The notes under the pieces are model-generated. The model saw only the letters and a program-made list of their open reading frames with translations. It was not told the origin of the DNA and did no database searches. The translations under genes and the position numbers were made by a program. Source: Oscillospiraceae bacterium (lineage in GTDB: Bacteria > Bacillota > Clostridia > Oscillospirales > Oscillospiraceae). Taken from it: a DNA stretch of 64,000 nucleotides. The stretch lies in assembly GCA_020025275.1 (NCBI GenBank), contig JAHHSI010000008.1, positions 32,594 to 96,593 on the forward strand. The letters run 5' to 3'. This document shows, piece after piece, positions 1 through 8,664 of this stretch; positions within the stretch are counted from its first letter, which is position 1, and each line of letters starts with the position of its first letter.

Positions 1-1
1 C

Positions 2-100
2 ATCGCCGCCGCCTCACTTGAGGAACTGCAGCTGGCCATCCCCCCGGCCGCCGCCCAGTCAGTCTACAATCATTTTCATAAGGAGACACCTGCACCATGA
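2..100 (+). CDS. uvrC: UvrC C-terminal fragment (partial)
   Basis: Only the last 32 codons of an open frame entering from the left edge are present. The peptide begins IAAASLEELQLAIPP and continues to AAAQSVYNHFH before a short tail. This matches the second helix of the helix-hairpin-helix DNA-binding domain that ends UvrC, the subunit of the UvrABC excinuclease that makes both incisions during nucleotide excision repair. Its stop overlaps the next start (ATGA at 97-100), so the two genes are probably translationally coupled. The identification rests on a short tail only. Confidence 0.6.
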   Translation: MAAASLEELQLAIPPAAAQSVYNHFHKETPAP

Positions 101-1074
101 ATATTTATGTTTCTCTGGGCCCCTCCTGTTGTGAGGAGGTCACCTTGGCCGCCATGCTGCGTCTTGGCGTGACCGGATTCCGTCTGAATTTATCCCACGG
201 CTCTTTGGCAGAGCGTCATCCGTGGATCACCGCTCTGCATCGCGCCGCCGCCTCGGTCGGCGTCCAACCCGAGCTGATCATCGATCTCCGCGGCCCGGAA
301 ATGCGTCTGGGCTATCTCCCCCACCCTCTGGCGCTGCATCCTGATGAATCGCTGCTCCTCGGCGCCGGCGGGATCGCTCTGGACAGCGACATTCTGGCCG
401 CTCTGACCCCGGGGCAGGAAATCCTGGTGGATGACGGTGCCGTGGCACTGGTGGTCGAGGAGTGCAATGACTCCTCCGTCCGCTGCCGCTGCACGCAGGC
501 AGGCATCATTGCCGGCTGCAAGAGCCTGACCCTGCCCGGTCTGCCCCTCCGGCGCAGCGCCATCTCCCCCGCCGATGCGGAGGATCTGGCTTTGGCAGCG
601 GCCTACGGCGTCACCGCCGTGATGCAGCCCTTTGTCCGCAGCCGCGCCGATCTTCTGGCTCTGCGGCAGGCCTTGGCCGCGCAGGGGCTTGGCCACCTGC
701 GTCTTTTTGCCAAGGTGGAGGACGCACAGGGGGTGGAGACATTGGAGGATTGGATGGATCTATGCGACGTGGTGACGGTGGCCCGCGGCGATCTGGGCAG
801 CAATCTGCCTCTGTGGGAACTGCCCCGGGCGCAAAAGCGCATCGCGGCGGCCTGCCGCGCGGCCGGCCATGATTTCCTCATTGTAACGCACCTGCTGCAA
901 AGCATGATTCAAAGTCCCATCCCCACCCGGGCGGAGGTGACGGACATCTATAACGCCTGTCTCGATGGCGCCACGGGCCTGATGCTCACAGGTGAAACGG
1001 CGCAGGGGGTCTACCCTCTGGCGGCTGTGGAGATGCTGGTGCGGGTGGCCGCCTGCGGTCAGCAGGACCGATGA
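97..1074 (+). CDS. Pyruvate kinase-like barrel protein lacking the C-terminal domain
   Basis: This 325-residue protein follows pyruvate kinase through the A and B domains and then stops. Visible motifs are RLNLSHGS (29-36), DLRGPEMR (63-70, replacing DTKGPEIR), the B-domain stretch ILVDDG (109-114), FAKVED with the catalytic lysine (K206), ARGDLG (229-234), THLLQSM (264-270, replacing TQML), PTRAEVTD (276-283) and LTGETAQGVYP. Ordinary pyruvate kinases run to about 470-585 residues and end with an allosteric C-terminal domain that is absent here. Most catalytic residues look intact, so it may convert phosphoenolpyruvate to pyruvate or act on a related enol-phosphate. It overlaps uvrC by 4 bp and is followed by a strong terminator, which argues for a finished gene rather than a truncated one. 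Confidence 0.8.
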   Translation: MNIYVSLGPSCCEEVTLAAMLRLGVTGFRLNLSHGSLAERHPWITALHRAAASVGVQPELIIDLRGPEMRLGYLPHPLALHPDESLLLGAGGIALDSDILAALTPGQEILVDDGAVALVVEECNDSSVRCRCTQAGIIAGCKSLTLPGLPLRRSAISPADAEDLALAAAYGVTAVMQPFVRSRADLLALRQALAAQGLGHLRLFAKVEDAQGVETLEDWMDLCDVVTVARGDLGSNLPLWELPRAQKRIAAACRAAGHDFLIVTHLLQSMIQSPIPTRAEVTDIYNACLDGATGLMLTGETAQGVYPLAAVEMLVRVAACGQQDR

Positions 1075-1092
1075 GCTGATCACAAGCAAGAA

Positions 1093-1126
1093 AGGGAGGG
1101 AGAACGCTATGGCGTTCTCCCTCCCT
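1093..1126. terminator. Bidirectional terminator between pyruvate kinase-like gene and lipoprotein gene
   Basis: A perfect 15-bp inverted repeat (arms 1093-1107 and 1112-1126, loop TATG) lies between the ends of two convergent genes. It is placed to terminate both. Confidence 0.85.
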
Positions 1127-1146
1127 CATTTCATTGCTCGTCGGTG

Positions 1147-1968
1147 TTACACATCTGTGGTCGCAGCGCTCTCCGGCATAGAGAAATCGGGTACCTCATC
1201 AAAGTCTGTGAAGCTCATGGTGACCTCCAGCTGCTCCACGCTGACGTCCAGATCCTCCAGCCCCAGCGTCGCCAACAGCTGCCGCACCGTTTTCTCCATA
1301 AAATCGCTCATGTCCATCCTGTAATATACCGGATAGCCCGACACCGGGTCGATCCAGAGGGAAACGGACAGTCCCCCCATTTCCTCCGGCAATACCTCCT
1401 CCAGCTCCAGTTCCTGCAGTGGAAATCCCGGCGTATTCTCCATCATTTTCAGTGCCTTGAGAAGATCCTTCCCGGCGAGGACACCGTCATAGCGGTCGGC
1501 CGCTTGACCGTTGATGATCTCCTTGCCCCTGTGGCGGAAGCTCTGGCTGTTGGCCACATAGATCTGCAGTCCCGTCTGGGGGTCCATCTGGCCCACCTCC
1601 TCCGGCGACATCTCCATGCCCCTCCACTGATCGCCGTCAAGGACATACACCTCGTACACATCGCCCTTTTGCTGCAGATACATGGATAGATCCAGTGTTT
1701 GTCCCATGCCGCGGAATTTCATGTCCACATTGGCCTTCATGGGCGAGACCATACAGGCGGCCTCCATCTCTACGGACATCGCCACCGTCCCGCTCTCCGG
1801 CACCTTCAGCCGCATTTGGGTAGACAGGGCGGTCCGATAGCTCTGCACCGTGCTCATCTTCTCCATGGCGGCAACCACTTTCTCGCCGTCGTTGCTCTTG
1901 TGTCCACAGCCGGCCATCGTCCCCATCAAAAGAATACTGAGCATGACGGCCACCCATCGTTTCATCAT
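1147..1968 (-). CDS. Exported lipoprotein, LppX/DUF6612-like
   Basis: The 273-residue product starts with a lipoprotein signal (MMKRWVAVMLSILLMG then TMAGC), so it should be lipidated on the cysteine and anchored outside the membrane. After it comes EKVVAAMEKMSTVQSYRT, then a beta-rich body with a methionine-rich MSVEMEAACMV stretch and WIDPVSGYPVYYRMDMS. This layout resembles LolA/LppX-like lipoproteins that Clostridia annotate as DUF6612. The role is unknown; lipid or envelope-component binding is only suggested by the fold guess. It is monocistronic, with its own promoter upstream and a terminator downstream. Confidence 0.65.
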   Translation of the reverse strand: MMKRWVAVMLSILLMGTMAGCGHKSNDGEKVVAAMEKMSTVQSYRTALSTQMRLKVPESGTVAMSVEMEAACMVSPMKANVDMKFRGMGQTLDLSMYLQQKGDVYEVYVLDGDQWRGMEMSPEEVGQMDPQTGLQIYVANSQSFRHRGKEIINGQAADRYDGVLAGKDLLKALKMMENTPGFPLQELELEEVLPEEMGGLSVSLWIDPVSGYPVYYRMDMSDFMEKTVRQLLATLGLEDLDVSVEQLEVTMSFTDFDEVPDFSMPESAATTDV

Positions 1969-2012
1969 TGTCGCATCCTCCCTTGTCCGTCTTGTCCTGT
2001 CCCTTTTTTCTC

Positions 2013-2042
2013 AATCTATCACGCCCTCCTGTCGTTTGTCAA
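2013..2042 (-). promoter_or_regulatory. Sigma-A promoter for the lipoprotein gene
   Basis: On the minus strand a perfect TTGACA (2037-2042) is followed after 18 bp by TAGATT (2013-2018), about 45 bp before the start codon. Confidence 0.65.
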
Positions 2043-2081
2043 GAAACAGACGGTGCCATAAGAGCAACGATCCATAACAAA

Positions 2082-2114
2082 AAAAGGACCGGCATCCACG
2101 ATGCCGGTCCTTTT
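2082..2114. terminator. Terminator after ptsH
   Basis: A 14-bp perfect stem (2082-2095 with 2101-2114, loop CCACG) has A and T tracts at its ends. It terminates ptsH on the minus strand. Confidence 0.85.
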
Positions 2115-2126
2115 ATGACTGTTCGA

Positions 2127-2390
2127 TCACTCGCCGAAGTTATTCTCCACCAGCTCCACCAGAGCGGCCACTGCTTCCTTTTCGTCGGAACCATCTGCGA
2201 TCAGGGTGATGGTCGTGCCCTTGACGATTCCGAGGGACAACACCCCCAGCAGGCTCTTGGCATTCACGCGGCGCTCTTCCTTCTCCACCCAGATGCCACA
2301 CTTGAACTCGTTGGCCTTCTGAATAAAATAGGTTGCGGGCCGGGCATGCAGACCGACCTCGTTCTTAACGGTAATTTCCTGAGTATACAT
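2127..2390 (-). CDS. ptsH: Phosphocarrier protein HPr
   Basis: The 87-residue protein is the cytoplasmic phosphate carrier between enzyme I and the sugar-specific EII components of the PTS. It has the active-site motif GLHARPA with His15 and the regulatory motif NAKSLLGVLSLG with Ser46, the site used by HPr kinase in Firmicutes for CcpA-dependent catabolite control. Retention of His15 separates it from the regulatory paralogue Crh. No enzyme I gene is adjacent. It has its own promoter at 2466-2493 and terminator at 2082-2114, so it is probably expressed separately from mutS2 upstream. Confidence 0.96.
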   Translation of the reverse strand: MYTQEITVKNEVGLHARPATYFIQKANEFKCGIWVEKEERRVNAKSLLGVLSLGIVKGTTITLIADGSDEKEAVAALVELVENNFGE

Positions 2391-2465
2391 GAAACAAGCT
2401 CTCCTTCATACGCAGCATTTTTGGGAATAAAAGCGAAATCGTTTGCGAAAACTTTCGGTACTACT

Positions 2466-2493
2466 ATTATATCTAAACAGCAGAAATTTGCAA
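2466..2493 (-). promoter_or_regulatory. Promoter for ptsH
   Basis: On the minus strand TTGCAA (2488-2493) and a perfect TATAAT (2466-2471) are separated by 16 bp. The leader to ptsH is about 70 nt and lies in the otherwise gene-free 2391-2569 stretch. Confidence 0.65.
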
Positions 2494-2569
2494 GAAGTAT
2501 TCCTACAATTTTTTCAGGGGCCGCCTTCGTTTTCCCTGCAGGATTCAGCGCTTTCCACAAAAATACCTC

Positions 2570-4963
2570 TTATTTCAGCTCGACCACCGTCACACCTGCT
2601 TCTCCCTCGCCGTACTGTCCCAGCCGGAAGCTCTTCACGGCACGGTTGCGCTTGAGTATTGCATGGACCGCCTTGCGCAGTGCGCCGGTCCCCTTCCCGT
2701 GGATGATGGTAACGGTCCCCAATTTTGCCATGACCGCACTGTCGATGTAGTTTTCCACCACGCTCTCGGCCTCCAGTGTCTCATAGCCCCGAATATCCAG
2801 TTCCGAGGCGGCACGGGCGCCCAGCTGCAGCTGCGGGACCGCCGCTGCGGCAGTACGCTGCCGCTTCTTTTTCTCCTGCGCCGCAGCCCCCTCGATGAGC
2901 CGTACCTGGGACGCCTTCACGGTCATCTTCATTTTTCCGGAGTGCAGCAGCAGTGTTCCGTCGCCGTTGACCGCCACTACCGTGGCCGCCGTCCGGACGC
3001 CGGGCAGCTCCGCAAGATCCCCCACCTGGAAGGGACGGCTGGAGGCCAGGTCCGGCTCCTCCACCTTCTCCCGGACGTGCAGGGCTTCCTCCGCCGCCTT
3101 CAGATGGCGGCGCACCGACGTCTTGGCGTCATTGACCGCCTGAACGTCAGCCTGGCGCTGCTGCTCTTTCCGCAGCGCATCCAGCTCGGCAAAAATCTCC
3201 TCGGAGCGCTGCTGGGCATTGCGCACGATGCGCCGTGCCTCGCTCTCGCCCTTGCTGCGGGCGTTCTCCTTGGCCTTTTCCATCTGCTCCCGGAACGTCC
3301 TCGCTTTGCGGGCATCTTCCTCCCGCTGCCGCCACAGCCGGTCGGCCTCTGTCTGCGCCTTTTCCAGACGCTGCCGTTTTTCCTCCAGCTGCGTGAGGAT
3401 GTCCTCAAAGTGGATGGAATCGCTGTCCATTTGCTCTTTGGCCGCCTGGATCACTGCCTCATCCAGTCCCAAACGGCGGGAGATGGCAAAGGCGTTGGAT
3501 TTCCCCGGGATCCCGATAAGCAGCCGATACGTAGGCCGCAGCGTCTGTACATCGAACTCACAGGAGGCGTTCTCCACGCCGGCCGTGGTCATGGCAAAAG
3601 TCTTCAGTTCTGCATAGTGTGTGGTGGCTGCCGTCAGTGCTCCCTTGCTCCGGGCATGCTGAATGATGGCAATGGCCAAGGCCGCCCCCTCCACCGGGTC
3701 AGTCCCTGCGCCCAATTCGTCAAAGAGAATCAGACTGTGCTCGTCAGCCTCCTGCAAGATCTGCACCGTGTTGGACATATGGGCTGAAAAGGTGGACAGG
3801 CTCTGTTCAATGCTCTGCTCGTCGCCCACATCGGCCAGTACCCGCTGAAACACCGGCACGGCGCTGCCATCATCGGCGGGGATATGAAGGCCGCACTGCG
3901 CCATCAGCGAGAGAAGCCCCAGTGTCTTTAAGGTCACCGTCTTACCGCCGGTATTCGGACCGGTGATCACCAGTGTATCGAATTGCTCCCCCAACTCCAC
4001 CGTAATGGGCACGGCCTTGGCCGGGTCCAGCAGCGGATGGCGGGCACGGCGCAGGACGATCCCGCCGTGCTTTCGCACCTCCGGCCGGGAGCCATTCATC
4101 TGATAGCTCAGCTGTGCCCGGGCAAAAATCATGTCCAGATGCACCAGAAGATCGTAGTCCCACAGGATATTACTCCTCTGGGCCGCACACTCTGCCGACA
4201 GCTGGCGCAGGATCCGGTCGATTTCCTTTTCCTCCCGGGCCTGCAGCTCCCGCAGCTCATTGTTGGCCTGCACCACCCCCATCGGCTCCACGAAAAGCGT
4301 GGCGCCGGAGGAGGAAATATCATGGACAAGGCCGGGGAGACTTCCCTTGTACTCCGCCTTCACCGGCACCACAAAGCGGCCGTCCCGCTGGGTGATCAAG
4401 GCCTCTTGCAGCACCTTCCCGTAGGAGGGCGAGGCAATGATCCGCTGGAGGATCTGGCGGCCCTTGGCCGCTGCCAGCCGCATTTTCCGGCGGATCTCCG
4501 CCAATTCGCTGCTGGCCGTGTCGGCAATGGTCTCCTCATCCAAAATGGCGCCGTGGATCTTCTCCTCCAGATAGCGGTTGGTGTGGAGATCGGAAAACAG
4601 GTGATCGATCACCGTAGGCTCTCCCTTGCGCTGGCTGTCATATTCGCTGACACGACGGCTGGCGGTCAGAAGACCCGCTATGTCCAGCAGTTCCCGGGTG
4701 TTGAGCATACCGCCGTGGTCGGCCCGATTGAGGGCCACCGCCACATCTTTCACCCCGGAAAAGGCGGGACTTCCGTGAAGCCCCAGCCGCTCCTTCGCTG
4801 CGTCCGTCTCGTCCAGCAGCTGCCGCACCTGTGCCGCATCGGTCACCGGCCGCAGCTGAAGACTGCGCTCCTTGGCCGCATCACTGACCGCCTTGTGGGA
4901 CAGCAATTCCAGTACGGTGGGCAGTTCCAGCGTGCGGATGGATTTTTCAAACATTTCGCTCAT
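2570..4963 (-). CDS. mutS2: Endonuclease MutS2 / ribosome-rescue ATPase
   Basis: The 797-residue protein has the MutS-type ATPase with Walker A GPNTGGKT (335-342), the downstream LILFDELGAGTDP motif, a long charged coiled-coil segment (roughly 520-640), and a C-terminal Smr domain with LDIRGYETLEAE and HGKGTGALR. Length and domain order match Firmicute MutS2. The family is known for suppressing recombination and, in Bacillus, for acting on collided ribosomes (the name RqcU has been used). It lacks the mismatch-recognition domain of MutS1. It lies 30 bp downstream of recO on the same strand and probably ends that operon. Confidence 0.95.
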   Translation of the reverse strand: MSEMFEKSIRTLELPTVLELLSHKAVSDAAKERSLQLRPVTDAAQVRQLLDETDAAKERLGLHGSPAFSGVKDVAVALNRADHGGMLNTRELLDIAGLLTASRRVSEYDSQRKGEPTVIDHLFSDLHTNRYLEEKIHGAILDEETIADTASSELAEIRRKMRLAAAKGRQILQRIIASPSYGKVLQEALITQRDGRFVVPVKAEYKGSLPGLVHDISSSGATLFVEPMGVVQANNELRELQAREEKEIDRILRQLSAECAAQRSNILWDYDLLVHLDMIFARAQLSYQMNGSRPEVRKHGGIVLRRARHPLLDPAKAVPITVELGEQFDTLVITGPNTGGKTVTLKTLGLLSLMAQCGLHIPADDGSAVPVFQRVLADVGDEQSIEQSLSTFSAHMSNTVQILQEADEHSLILFDELGAGTDPVEGAALAIAIIQHARSKGALTAATTHYAELKTFAMTTAGVENASCEFDVQTLRPTYRLLIGIPGKSNAFAISRRLGLDEAVIQAAKEQMDSDSIHFEDILTQLEEKRQRLEKAQTEADRLWRQREEDARKARTFREQMEKAKENARSKGESEARRIVRNAQQRSEEIFAELDALRKEQQRQADVQAVNDAKTSVRRHLKAAEEALHVREKVEEPDLASSRPFQVGDLAELPGVRTAATVVAVNGDGTLLLHSGKMKMTVKASQVRLIEGAAAQEKKKRQRTAAAAVPQLQLGARAASELDIRGYETLEAESVVENYIDSAVMAKLGTVTIIHGKGTGALRKAVHAILKRNRAVKSFRLGQYGEGEAGVTVVELK

Positions 4964-4993
4964 ATCGGTACTTCCTATGTTCTCGGCCGCAGA

Positions 4994-5752
4994 TTATGGC
5001 TCCAACGCCACGGCCTTATAGTAATTCAGTGTCTTAAAGCTCCGCTCCAGCTGTGCCGCCACAAAGGCCTCGGCCGCATGGCACAAAAGATCCAGTTCCT
5101 GCTTGGGCAGTGCAAAGCTGTAGAGCCGCTTGGGCGGACCATTCAAAATATGCTGCATGGCCGCCAGTACCCCCTGGGTCAGCGGCAGCGACAGGCCGCC
5201 GGGTTCCTTGCAGCGGGCGCAGTGGACCACACCGTGCACCACGTCCAGCATGGGTGCCTCGGGAACGGGACAGCCGCACACCGCACAGCCGTCGGCCAGC
5301 GGTTCAAAACCGCTCAGCGCCAGCAGCCGCAGCTCAAAGGCCGCCTTCACCTGCCGCGGATCTTTCCCCAGCGTCCCCAGCGCATAGAGCGCATTGAGCA
5401 GCAGCGGCACGATCTCCGTGGCGTCCTCTCCCTCCTCGCTCAGCGATTCCGTCAGCTCGGAGAGATAGGAGGCAAGACTCAGCAGCACCAGATCCCGGCG
5501 CACTCCGTCAAACAGCTGCAGCGTGGAGGCGTCATCCAGAAAATACCAGTTCCCGCGCTGAAAAACCGTCATTTCCGAATAGGCCAGCAGCTGACTGGAA
5601 GCCGCCAGACGGCTGTTTTTGCGCCGTGCCCCCCGTGCGATCACCGGGATCCGCCCCAGCTGGGGCGTCAAGACCGTCAGGATCTTGTCCGTTTCCTTGG
5701 TCTCCGTCTCCCGCAGTACAATTCCATTGATGACCCGTTTGCCCGTTTGCAT
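4994..5752 (-). CDS. recO: DNA repair protein RecO
   Basis: RecO helps load RecA onto SSB-coated single-stranded DNA in the RecFOR pathway. The 252-residue product starts with an OB-fold segment (GIVLRETETKETDKILTVLT) and has a four-cysteine zinc site, CAVCGCPV and then CARC, in the C-terminal half. I chose the ATG at 5752 because AAAGGAG lies just upstream; an in-frame extension to 5812 has no ribosome site. Gene order era-yqzL-recO is the conserved Firmicute arrangement. Confidence 0.93.
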   Translation of the reverse strand: MQTGKRVINGIVLRETETKETDKILTVLTPQLGRIPVIARGARRKNSRLAASSQLLAYSEMTVFQRGNWYFLDDASTLQLFDGVRRDLVLLSLASYLSELTESLSEEGEDATEIVPLLLNALYALGTLGKDPRQVKAAFELRLLALSGFEPLADGCAVCGCPVPEAPMLDVVHGVVHCARCKEPGGLSLPLTQGVLAAMQHILNGPPKRLYSFALPKQELDLLCHAAEAFVAAQLERSFKTLNYYKAVALEP

Positions 5753-5784
5753 TATGTAAACTCCTTTATAGGGCAGGGACGGCC

Positions 5785-5877
5785 TCAGCCGTCCCTGTGG
5801 TTGGTTGCGCAATAGAGAAGATAGACCTCCGGCGCACCGGTTTCCAAAAACAGTTCCCAGCAGTCCTTCGCATCCAT
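5785..5877 (-). CDS. yqzL: YqzL-family micro-protein (30 aa)
   Basis: A 30-codon frame sits between era and recO, exactly where Firmicutes carry the tiny gene yqzL. The peptide includes CWELFLETGAPEVYLLY, fitting the family's W-x2-F-x2-TG...YLLY pattern. GGGAGG lies about 9 bp before the ATG at 5877. The stop is only 32 bp upstream of the recO start. The function is not established. The 193 bp between it and era hold no gene I can support. Confidence 0.72.
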   Translation of the reverse strand: MDAKDCWELFLETGAPEVYLLYCATNHRDG

Positions 5878-6070
5878 TTGTGCCGCCTCCCTATGGATAG
5901 GATGTGCAGGCTTCCGGCAGATATGGCCGGGAGTTTTTGCACAAAGTGGCAGCCACTTCCTGTTTTTCTCTCCTGTGCCAGCCGGCCGCCGGGGACACCG
6001 TGTGTGCCCTCGCCGGCGGCGCCAGCCCCTGCACCGGGAAATCGGCGCAGGGCGCTTCTATTTCCTGTGC

Positions 6071-6973
6071 TTACTGCTCGTCGTAGCCGTGGGTGCGCAT
6101 GAAGTTCACGTTGTCACGCCAGTTTTCCTTCACCTTTACCCACGTCTCCATATAGACTTTGGTGCCCATAAATCTCTCAATATCCTGCCGGGCCAGTGTG
6201 CTGATTTTTTTGAGCATATCGCCGTGCTTGCCGATGATAATGCCCTTGTGGCTGGCCTTTTCGCAGTAGATGGTCACGTCCAGATCAATGATGCCGTTTT
6301 CACGCTCCGTAAAACGGGTCACCTCCATGGCCGTTCCATGGGGGATCTCTTTTTCCAGACAGAGCAGCATCTTCTCCCGCACGATCTCGGCGCAGACCTG
6401 TGCGTCGGGCTGATCGGTGGTCATGCCGTCGGGGAAGAGCTGCGGGCCCTCCTGGGCGTACTTGCTCATCTGCTCCATCAGCTCGTCCAAGCCGTCGCCG
6501 GTCCGGGCGGAGATGGGAATGATGGCCTCAAAGTGATCGTAATACTGGTGATAGGCGGCAATGACCTCCAGCAGCTGGCCCTTGTTTTCCACCGTATCCA
6601 CCTTGTTGATGCACAAAATCACGGGGATCTTCTCCTCTGCAATGCGGGTGAGCAGGATCTTCTCCGGCTCGCCCACGTGGGCGATGGGCTCTACCAGCAG
6701 CAGCGCCGCCTCGACCTGTGCAAGGCTCTCCCGCACGACCTTGACCATGTAGTCGCCCAGACGGGAGCGGGCCTTGTGCAGACCCGGCGTGTCCAGCAGC
6801 ACATACTGGGTATCGTCCCGGTTCACCACGCCGTAAATGCGGTTGCGGGTGGTCTGGGGCTTGTTGGAGACAATGGCGATTTTCTCGCCCACCAGCGCAT
6901 TGGTCAGGCTGGACTTGCCCACATTGGGGCGTCCGCAGACGGTGATCATAGCAGTTTTCGTAATGTGACTCAT
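6071..6973 (-). CDS. era: GTPase Era, 16S rRNA maturation
   Basis: Era is an essential GTPase that binds the 3' end of 16S rRNA during 30S assembly. The 300-residue protein has G1 GRPNVGKS (14-21), the switch region NKPQTTRNRI, G3 DTPG, G4 NKVD and G5 SAR, followed by a C-terminal KH domain with IIIGKHGDMLKKI. Length matches the family. GAGGATCACCT precedes the ATG. In many Firmicutes dgkA and cdd lie between ybeY and era; both are absent here and the 174-bp gap shows no gene. Confidence 0.97.
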   Translation of the reverse strand: MSHITKTAMITVCGRPNVGKSSLTNALVGEKIAIVSNKPQTTRNRIYGVVNRDDTQYVLLDTPGLHKARSRLGDYMVKVVRESLAQVEAALLLVEPIAHVGEPEKILLTRIAEEKIPVILCINKVDTVENKGQLLEVIAAYHQYYDHFEAIIPISARTGDGLDELMEQMSKYAQEGPQLFPDGMTTDQPDAQVCAEIVREKMLLCLEKEIPHGTAMEVTRFTERENGIIDLDVTIYCEKASHKGIIIGKHGDMLKKISTLARQDIERFMGTKVYMETWVKVKENWRDNVNFMRTHGYDEQ

Positions 6974-7147
6974 AGGTGATCCTCAACTTTCTTTGAGCAT
7001 GTTATTTTTGGGCGCACTACGGCGCATATCCATAATTTCAGGCGGCAGCTTCTTGCCGCAGGGGCCGTATCTTGCCCCGTGAGATGTAATTTCCACCGGG
7101 TCGTCGTGTGGCAGACCCGCAGCGCTTTGGCTGCTTCCCTCCCTATT

Positions 7148-7654
7148 TTACCGCTCCAATTCCAGTTCGGCCATCACAGCCTCTTCCCGGGCGCGCATCT
7201 GGGCCTTCATGGGCCCTTCGTCCAGATGGTCATAGCCCAGCAGATGGAGCACGGAGTGGGCCACCAGATAGGAGAGCTCCCGGCGCTTGGAGTGGCCGTA
7301 TTCCACGGCCTGCGCCTTCACCCGTTCCATAGAGAGCACCATGTCCCCCAAGGGCAGCAGCCCCGTGGCCGGGTCGCACAAGTCCGCCGCCGTGGCGGCC
7401 GTGGGCGGCTCGCCGGGGGTGAACTCGAACTCCGGAAAACTCAGCACATCGGTGGGGCGGTCCACATGGCGCATATCGAGATTGATCTGATGGATGCCCG
7501 CATCATCGGTCAGCAGCACGTCCACTTCGCAGCCCAGATCCACTCCCTCCAGGAAAAGGACGGTGCGGATGGTCTTGCGGATGAGAGCGCAGTTGCTGTC
7601 GGTCGAGGCGCCGGGGACGTCGGCCGTCACCGGAATGTAGTGTCGTTTTGCCAT
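7148..7654 (-). CDS. ybeY: Endoribonuclease YbeY
   Basis: YbeY is a zinc-dependent single-strand endoribonuclease used in 16S rRNA 3'-end processing and ribosome quality control. The 168-residue protein carries the zinc motif HSVLHLLGYDH near its C terminus, preceded by TDVLSFPEFE, both diagnostic of the family. It starts 3 bp after the stop of the phoH-like gene, so the two are probably co-translated. The neighbours era and phoH match the conserved order. Confidence 0.95.
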   Translation of the reverse strand: MAKRHYIPVTADVPGASTDSNCALIRKTIRTVLFLEGVDLGCEVDVLLTDDAGIHQINLDMRHVDRPTDVLSFPEFEFTPGEPPTAATAADLCDPATGLLPLGDMVLSMERVKAQAVEYGHSKRRELSYLVAHSVLHLLGYDHLDEGPMKAQMRAREEAVMAELELER

Positions 7655-7657
7655 GGC

Positions 7658-8635
7658 TTACTTCCCCTTTCCCGTCCGGGCGGTCGTGTGATGTTCATAC
7701 TTGGCGTAGGCCTCGATGATGCGCTGCACCATCACATGGCGCACCACATCCTGCTGGTTCAGCTGGCAGATCCCCACACCCTCCACGCCGTGCAGCACCT
7801 TCATGGCCTCCTTGAGGCCGCTGGGCTTGTCGCCGGGCAGGTCGATCTGGGTGATGTCCCCGGTGATGACCACCTTGGAGCCAAAGCCCATGCGGGTGAG
7901 GAACATCTTCATCTGCTCACGGCTGGTGTTCTGTGCCTCATCGAGAATGATGAAGCTGTCGTCCAGTGTGCGCCCGCGCATATAGGCAAGCGGCGCCACC
8001 TCGATGTTGCCCCGCTCCAGATATTTCTGGTACGTCTCGGCGCCCAGCATATCAAAAAGCGCATCGTACAGCGGGCGCAGATAGGGGTCCACCTTGGACT
8101 GGAGATCGCCGGGCAGGAACCCCAGACGCTCCCCCGCCTCCACGGCGGGACGGGTCAGGATGATGCGGTTGACCTGCTTGTCCCGGAAGGCGGCTACGGC
8201 CGCCGCCACCGCCAGATACGTTTTTCCCGTACCGGCAGGACCCACGCCAATGGTCACCGTCTGGTGCATCACCGAGTCCACGTACTGCTTTTGCCCGATG
8301 GTTTTCGGCTTGACCGGCCGGCCCTTGGAGGTAATGCAGATCACATCCTGCGTCAGCTCCGAGATCCGGTCGGCCTGCCCGCTGCGGCACAGGCCGATCA
8401 CATAGCGCACGTGCTGTTCGGTGATCGTCTCTCCACGCCCGGCCAGCGTCAGCAAAGCCTCCACCGCCTTGGTGGCCAGCATCACGTTTTCCACATCGCC
8501 GCTGATGCAAAGCTCGCCGGATCGGTTGGCCGTTGTTACCGCCAGTTCCGACTCCAGCAGGCGAATATTTTCATCGAAGGAACCGAAGAGGTTGATGGCC
8601 TCCTCCATTCGTTCGATACTGACACGCTGTTCCAT
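7658..8635 (-). CDS. PhoH-like NTPase
   Basis: The 325-residue protein belongs to the PhoH-like P-loop family, usually linked to RNA metabolism. It shows Walker A GPAGTGKTYLA, the ILTRPAVEAGERLGFLPG segment, Walker B FIILDEAQN and TGDITQIDLP. I placed the start at the ATG at 8635 because AAGAGGGA precedes it; an in-frame extension to 8716 overlaps yqfD and has no ribosome site. The order yqfD-phoH-ybeY is conserved in spore formers. The substrate RNA is unknown. Confidence 0.92.
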   Translation of the reverse strand: MEQRVSIERMEEAINLFGSFDENIRLLESELAVTTANRSGELCISGDVENVMLATKAVEALLTLAGRGETITEQHVRYVIGLCRSGQADRISELTQDVICITSKGRPVKPKTIGQKQYVDSVMHQTVTIGVGPAGTGKTYLAVAAAVAAFRDKQVNRIILTRPAVEAGERLGFLPGDLQSKVDPYLRPLYDALFDMLGAETYQKYLERGNIEVAPLAYMRGRTLDDSFIILDEAQNTSREQMKMFLTRMGFGSKVVITGDITQIDLPGDKPSGLKEAMKVLHGVEGVGICQLNQQDVVRHVMVQRIIEAYAKYEHHTTARTGKGK

Positions 8636-8664
8636 AGAGTCCCTCTTTTCAGACAAATATCTCC

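Noticed and set aside
3983..5815. A 610-codon plus-strand frame opposite mutS2 and recO
   Set aside because: It spans two well-supported minus-strand genes and has no recognisable domains; it is a composition artefact.
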